A stretch of 64,000 bases of DNA. Source: Gordonia sp049847105. Lineage in GTDB: Bacteria > Actinomycetota > Actinomycetes > Mycobacteriales > Mycobacteriaceae. The translations under genes were made by a program, and so were the position numbers. This document shows, piece by piece, positions 60,260 to 64,000 of this stretch. The stretch spans positions 620,001 through 684,000 of the forward strand of contig NZ_JBNCNS010000003.1 of assembly GCF_049847105.1 (NCBI RefSeq), in the 5' to 3' direction. The notes beneath the pieces are model-generated. The model saw only the letters and a program-made list of their open reading frames with translations, was not told where the DNA came from and ran no database searches. Numbering within the stretch: position 1 is the stretch's first letter; the number at the start of each line of letters is the position of its first letter.

Positions 60260-60958
60260 ATGGAAACCGGGCCGCAGGACCGCGCAACGCTCGACAAGGA
60301 TCCGGCCGAGGTCGCGGCGATGTTCGACGGCGTGGCCAAGCGCTACGACCGGACCAACACGGTGCTTTCGTTCGGGCAGGACCGCGGCTGGCGGCGCAAG
60401 ACCCGCAAGGCCCTCGACCTGCGTCCCGGCGACATCGTGCTTGACCTGGCGGCCGGTACCGCGGTGTCGACGGCGGAGCTGGCGACGTCGGGGGCGCACT
60501 GCATCGCCGCCGACTTCTCCTTGGGGATGCTGAAGGCAGGCGCGCACCGGGAGGTGCCCAAGGTGGCGGCCGACGCGCTCGCACTGCCGTTCGCGGACGA
60601 ATCCTTCGACGCCGCCACCATCTCGTTCGGGCTGCGCAACGTCCACGACGCGCCGAAGGGGCTCGCCGAATTGCGCCGGGTTCTGAAACCCGGTGGGCGC
60701 CTGGTGATCTGTGAGTTCTCGACACCGACGTTCCGGGCGTTCCGAACGGTCTACATGGAGTATCTGATGCGGGCGCTGCCGGCGGTGGCGACCAAGGTGT
60801 CGAGCAATCCGGCCGCGTATGTGTATCTCGCCGAATCGATCCGCGCCTGGCCAGACCAGACGCATCTGGCGGCGCTGCTCCGGACGGCGGGGTTCTCCGA
60901 TGTCGCCTGGCAGAACCTGACCGGGGGGATCGCGGCGATTCATTCGGCGGTGCGCTGA
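60260..60958 (+). CDS. menG: Demethylmenaquinone methyltransferase
   Basis: 232 residues from ATG 60260. Last step of menaquinone formation. FDGVAKRYDRTNTVLSFGQD at the start, then DIVLDLAAGTAVSTAELA (SAM motif), ISFGLRNVHDAPKGLAELRR and CEFSTPTFRAFRTVYMEYL are UbiE/MenG signatures. Full length for the actinobacterial family. It follows the mannosyltransferase as in mycobacteria, with 130 bp between. Confidence 0.95.
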   Translation: METGPQDRATLDKDPAEVAAMFDGVAKRYDRTNTVLSFGQDRGWRRKTRKALDLRPGDIVLDLAAGTAVSTAELATSGAHCIAADFSLGMLKAGAHREVPKVAADALALPFADESFDAATISFGLRNVHDAPKGLAELRRVLKPGGRLVICEFSTPTFRAFRTVYMEYLMRALPAVATKVSSNPAAYVYLAESIRAWPDQTHLAALLRTAGFSDVAWQNLTGGIAAIHSAVR

Positions 60959-60967
60959 GGGTCGGGG

Positions 60968-61131
60968 GTCTCGATACGCCGGCTCGGCTGGCGCCTCGCC
61001 GGCTACTCGACCGGCGGCTGGTAACGGGCTCGGCTGGCGGTTGGTGGCTACTCGACCGGCGGCTGGTAACGGGCTCGCCTGGCGGTTGGTGACGGGCTCG
61101 GCTGGCGGTTGGTGGCTGTTCGACCGTCGGT
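60968..61131. repeat. Repeat family A, copy 4, downstream of menG
   Basis: Begins GGTCTCGATACGCCGG and carries GGCTACTCGACCGGCGGCTGGTAACGGGCTCGSCTGGCGGTTGG-type units (split here: core CTACTCGACCGGCGG, then CTGGTAACGGGCTCG, then GCTGGCGGTTGGTG) three times, ending in a degenerate GTTCGACCGTCGG. No inverted right end is visible, so it is a partial, tandem copy. It lies immediately next to repeat family B. Confidence 0.85.
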
Positions 61132-61138
61132 GGGCCGT

Positions 61139-62110
61139 TTATGTGGTGCTGTCGACGGAATCCGGGTTGCTGTCGGCGTGCTGGAGGTGCGGCACCGGGC
61201 AGCCCGGGGTGAACGTGCCGAGTTCCTCGAGCCGATATCCGCGCGGATAGCCGCGGACCTGCTTGGTCTGACGGCCGTAGAGCGGTTCGGTGCGCGGGCG
61301 GGCGAAGAAGCGGATGGCGAGGCCGCGTAGCTTCAGTCCGCCGCGCACCACGGCCCGCTCGGCCGCGGTCGGCTTCGGGTAGTGGAACGCAGTCAGCAGG
61401 CGATCGTCCATGAGCGCGAACGACATCCGACGCACCACCCACCGCGGTAGCAGCCGGTAGGGCAGGAAGGTGCCGAGGAGATCGAGGGTCGAATCGGCCA
61501 CCGCCAGCGACTTCGTGCTGAACGCGAAGTGTCGCCGCTCGTACTCCTCGTAGAACTGCTCGAACTCCTCGTAGGTGGCCGGAATGTCCTTGATGGCCAT
61601 GTGCTTTCCGAGTATGCGGTAGTGATTGGTGAGCCCGGTGACCTCGTGGCCGGTCAGCTTCCGCCACTCGTAGGAGTTCACCCACTGCACCGGGCACACC
61701 ACGAAGGTGGAGAGCACGTACAGCATGTCGTCGTTGGAGATGTCGTACATCGCGTGCATCTGATTGATACGCCGGACTCCGGCGCGGCCGGCCGCACTGT
61801 TGAAGCCGTGCTCGATCGGTGCGTCGAGCAACAGCACGGTGTCGTCGTAGCGCTTTTGCGTCTGCTTGGTGAACTGCTGCGTGTCGAAGAGCAATTCACC
61901 GATCGACGGCACCGCGTAGGTGCGGAACAGGGCGAAGCTCAGCGCTTGGGTGATGCTCCACGGGAACTCGCGGGTGGCGAGCAACGCGGAGATGGCCACC
62001 GGGTCGTCGGCGGAGTCGACCGCGTCGATCTCACCGCGCAGCCGATAGCGGGACGACACGCGGTTCTGCACGGCATGTTTCACCCGGGTCGGAATGCTGG
62101 CTGCGTTCAT
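61139..62110 (-). CDS. MpaB/DUF2236-family oxygenase-like protein
   Basis: 323 residues. The latex-clearing/MpaB fold family: REFPWSITQALSFALFRTYA, QMHAMYDISNDDMLYVLSTF (expected heme-ligand region) and later EYERRHFAFSTKSLAVAD. Likely a haem- or metal-dependent oxygenase with unknown substrate, common in mycolic-acid bacteria. Its C-terminal residues (HADSNPDSVDSTT) are specified by repeat family B (61148-61183), an extension beyond the conserved part. Divergent from menJ? No: both are on the minus strand, menJ upstream of it. Confidence 0.8.
   Translation of the reverse strand: MNAASIPTRVKHAVQNRVSSRYRLRGEIDAVDSADDPVAISALLATREFPWSITQALSFALFRTYAVPSIGELLFDTQQFTKQTQKRYDDTVLLLDAPIEHGFNSAAGRAGVRRINQMHAMYDISNDDMLYVLSTFVVCPVQWVNSYEWRKLTGHEVTGLTNHYRILGKHMAIKDIPATYEEFEQFYEEYERRHFAFSTKSLAVADSTLDLLGTFLPYRLLPRWVVRRMSFALMDDRLLTAFHYPKPTAAERAVVRGGLKLRGLAIRFFARPRTEPLYGRQTKQVRGYPRGYRLEELGTFTPGCPVPHLQHADSNPDSVDSTT
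61148..61183. repeat. Repeat family B, copy 4, coding the MpaB-like C-terminus
   Basis: GCTGTCGACGGAATCCGG and then GTTGCTGTCGGCGTGC, two 20-nt units, directly beside repeat family A. On the minus strand it encodes the HADSNPDSVDST end. Confidence 0.75.
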
Positions 62111-62136
62111 CGTTGAAACATATCATCGAAAATGTG

Positions 62137-63411
62137 TCATCGGAACGGTGGACGGTCGTCGATCTGCGACGACAGGCGCCCGGCCGTGCGCCATGCGCGC
62201 GCGACCAGATCGGCGTCGTCGGGGGTGATCAGGTTGCCCATCACGCGGACGACCATCGACATCAGGTGTGTCGACCGCATGCCGGGCCGGCCGAGGGTGG
62301 GGACTGCCTGGGGGACCGTCAGCAGTCCGGCCAGCCGTCGGGCCGCGGAGAACGCCAGGCCGTACTGGCCGATCAGGACATCGCGCCAGCGGGTGGTGTG
62401 GTCGGGGGAGCCGCGGGTCTCGTCGAGCAGTTCGACGGCGAGGCGCCCGGCCTCCAGCGCGTAGTCGATGCCCTCGCCGTTCAGCGGGTTGACCAACGCT
62501 GCGGCGTCGCCGATGAGCATCCAGTTGGGGCCGGCGACACCGGTCACCGCGCCGCCCATCGGGAGGAGTGCCGACGTGAGGCGTTGCGGTGGGCCCTCGA
62601 TGGCCCACTCGTCGCCGACCATGCGGGTGTAATGCTCGAGGATGGGCCGCAATGCCATGTGCGCCGGGCGCTTCGCGGTGGCGAGGGCGCCGACGCCGAC
62701 GTTGAGCAGGCCGTCTCCCGCACCGCCGAGCGGGAACACCCATCCGTAGCCGGGCAGGAGCGCACCGTCGGGGCCGCGGAGTTCGAGATGTGAGCCCATC
62801 CAGTTGTCGTCGGCCCGCCCCGACTTCACGTAGGCGCGCGCGGCCACCCCGTACGCGGTCTCGCGATGCCATTCGCGCCCCAGGGCCTTGCCGAGTCCGG
62901 ATCGCACGCCGTCGGCGACGATCACGTTGCGCACCGCGATCGACCGGGCGCCGTCGGAGGTGTCGACGACCACCTCGGCGATCCGGCCGTCGCGCATCGT
63001 CACGTCGACGGCCTTCGCTCCCTGGACCATCTGTGCGCCACGGGCCACCGCGAGGGCGCGGATCTCCTCGTCGAGCTCGACGCGGGACACGGCGCTGCCG
63101 AAGGTGGGGAAACGACCCGAGGGCCATCGGATCTGCTGCGAGGCGCCCCAGCCGTGCAGGGCGAGTCCGTCGAGACGCGGCCGGTCGTCGAGAAAGCGGC
63201 CGAGGCCGAGGTGATCGAGTTCGGCGACCGCACGTGGGGTCAGTCCGTCGCCGCAGGTCTTGTCGCGGGGGAAGGTGGCCGCATCCAGCAGGACCACGTC
63301 GTGTCCCGCCGTCGCGGCGTGCGCGGCCGCGGCGGATCCGCCCGGCCCGGCACCGACGACGAGGACTTCGGCGCGCTGCGGTATCGGGGGAGGGGGTATG
63401 TCGCTACTCAC
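62137..63411 (-). CDS. menJ: Menaquinone beta-isoprene reductase (geranylgeranyl reductase family)
   Basis: 424 residues. FAD-dependent enzyme that saturates one isoprene of menaquinone. VLVVGAGPGGSAAAAHAA (GxGxxG), RDKTCGDGLTPRAV, PLGGAGDGLLNVGVGAL, and GDAAALVNPLNGEGIDYALE are family signatures. It occupies the Rv0561c position, between the MpaB-like gene and the prenyl synthase, supporting the MenJ assignment over a chlorophyll-type reductase. Confidence 0.93.
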   Translation of the reverse strand: MSSDIPPPPIPQRAEVLVVGAGPGGSAAAAHAATAGHDVVLLDAATFPRDKTCGDGLTPRAVAELDHLGLGRFLDDRPRLDGLALHGWGASQQIRWPSGRFPTFGSAVSRVELDEEIRALAVARGAQMVQGAKAVDVTMRDGRIAEVVVDTSDGARSIAVRNVIVADGVRSGLGKALGREWHRETAYGVAARAYVKSGRADDNWMGSHLELRGPDGALLPGYGWVFPLGGAGDGLLNVGVGALATAKRPAHMALRPILEHYTRMVGDEWAIEGPPQRLTSALLPMGGAVTGVAGPNWMLIGDAAALVNPLNGEGIDYALEAGRLAVELLDETRGSPDHTTRWRDVLIGQYGLAFSAARRLAGLLTVPQAVPTLGRPGMRSTHLMSMVVRVMGNLITPDDADLVARAWRTAGRLSSQIDDRPPFR

Positions 63412-63513
63412 CCGACCAGTATGTCGGCCCGCATCAGCGACTACGCTCGGCAGCAGGCCCCGAGTGTGACCGGCGGCCCTCGAGACCGACGACGAGATGG
63501 AGCGGTGGAACGC

Positions 63514-64000
63514 GTGAAGTCCACATTCGCCGGGCTGGACCTGGGCACCGACGAGTTCGCCGACACCGTGCGGGGATCGTTGGCGCAGGTCGAGGACCTG
63601 CTACTGGCAGAACTGTCGTCAGGCGACGAGATCATGACGGAGGCGGCCACACATCTGGCCAAGGCCGGGGGCAAGCGGTTCCGCCCGATGTTCGCGATCC
63701 TGGCCGCGCAATTCGGCACACGGCCCGGGGGGTCGGAGGTGATCACCTCGGCCACCGTCGTCGAGATGATCCATCTGGCGACCCTGTACCACGACGACGT
63801 GATGGACGAGGCGCAGTTGCGGCGCGGTGCACCCAGCGCCAATGCGCGGTGGACCAACAGCGTGGCGATCCTCTCCGGCGACTTTCTGTTCGCTCGTGCG
63901 TCGCGGCTGGTGTCGACACTGGGTCCGGATGCCGTGCGGATCATCGCGGAGACGTTCGCCGAACTGGTCACCGGCCAGATGCGCGAGACTGTGGGGGTCC
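63514..64000 (+). CDS. grcC1: Polyprenyl diphosphate synthase, 5' part (cut by window end)
   Basis: First 162 residues of a trans-prenyltransferase, open at the right edge. KAGGKRFRPMF (allylic substrate Lys-Arg region) and LATLYHDDVMDEAQLRRGAP (first Asp-rich motif DDxxD) are plain. It probably supplies the nonaprenyl-type side chain of menaquinone, matching the mycobacterial grcC1 position after menJ. Start taken as GTG 63514 (GGTGG 5 nt upstream); a GTG at 63505 and an ATG at 63421 are also in frame without stops. Confidence 0.92.
   Translation, partial: MKSTFAGLDLGTDEFADTVRGSLAQVEDLLLAELSSGDEIMTEAATHLAKAGGKRFRPMFAILAAQFGTRPGGSEVITSATVVEMIHLATLYHDDVMDEAQLRRGAPSANARWTNSVAILSGDFLFARASRLVSTLGPDAVRIIAETFAELVTGQMRETVGV

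Noticed and set aside
60078..61697. 539-residue minus-strand frame across menG
   Set aside because: Crosses three genes and the repeat region; Pro/Arg-rich, no motif.
1..64000. tRNA, rRNA or riboswitch genes
   Set aside because: No cloverleaf, rRNA or known riboswitch core was seen by eye on either strand; a covariance-model scan was not possible.

Overview
The window is high-GC actinobacterial DNA, most likely from a mycolic-acid producer of the Gordonia type (Mycobacteriales). The evidence is an antigen-85-like mycolyltransferase, MenJ, an F420-type oxidoreductase, paired DUF3349 genes, and a menaquinone gene order matching the M. tuberculosis Rv0542c-Rv0562 block (menE, two DUF3349 genes, small membrane protein, pitA; then menB, menD, DUF3592-like gene, mannosyltransferase, menG, menJ, grcC-type synthase). 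Genus is inferred from family recognition, not from a marker gene.

Layout. 1-13.7 kb: the 3' part of a large NRPS gene (A-PCP-C-A-PCP-C-PCP-C-A-PCP-TE), followed by a low-molecular-weight tyrosine phosphatase, a DUF4012 membrane protein and a secreted mycolyltransferase-like esterase; all four are joined by 4-bp stop/start overlaps. 13.7-16 kb: a 0.7 kb low-GC gap, a polyprenyl-phosphate sugar-1-phosphate transferase, and a degraded fragment of menE. 16-22.4 kb: flavin reductase, RibD-like reductase, menE, two DUF3349 genes, a small membrane protein, pitA and an LLM-class oxidoreductase. 23.3-46.4 kb: an envelope or exopolysaccharide locus lying inside the otherwise conserved men block. It has a leftward, almost fully overlapping operon (33.4 to 24.1 kb; two sugar-nucleotide amino-sugar routes, two glycosyltransferases, a flippase) and a rightward operon (34.6-44.5 kb; glycosyltransferases, acetyltransferase, flippase, two polymerase-like proteins, gmd-fcl for GDP-fucose, a Wzz-like protein). 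46.6-64 kb: menB, a small membrane protein missed by length cut-offs, a hotdog thioesterase, a secreted duplicated-domain protein, an enoyl-reductase-like protein, an AbrB-type membrane protein, a methyltransferase, menD, a three-gene type-VII-secretion-like amidase module, a DUF3592-like protein, peptidase E, a mannosyltransferase, menG, an MpaB-type oxygenase, menJ and the start of a polyprenyl diphosphate synthase.

How it fits together. menE, menB, menD, menG, menJ and the prenyl synthase supply menaquinone. The polysaccharide genes contain an initiating sugar transferase, donor synthesis, glycosyltransferases, flippases, polymerases, a chain-length protein and a Wzb-like phosphatase, so a Wzx/Wzy-type pathway is nearly complete except for a recognisable tyrosine kinase. 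The overlap of the NRPS with envelope genes hints that its peptide may belong to the cell surface, but this is inference.

Two families of short interspersed repeats are the most unusual feature. Family A (core CTACTCGACCGGCGG, often bounded by GGTCTCGATACGC) and family B (core GGTTGCTGTCGRCGG) occur both between genes and in frame inside genes: both are inside the NRPS, and family B encodes the tails of a DUF3349 protein and of the MpaB-like protein. Other items for follow-up are an NRPS module without an adenylation domain, a menE scar beside the sugar transferase, a possible CTG start for menE, a G/C-rich palindrome in front of the amino-sugar operon, and the amidase/membrane/EspC-like trio.
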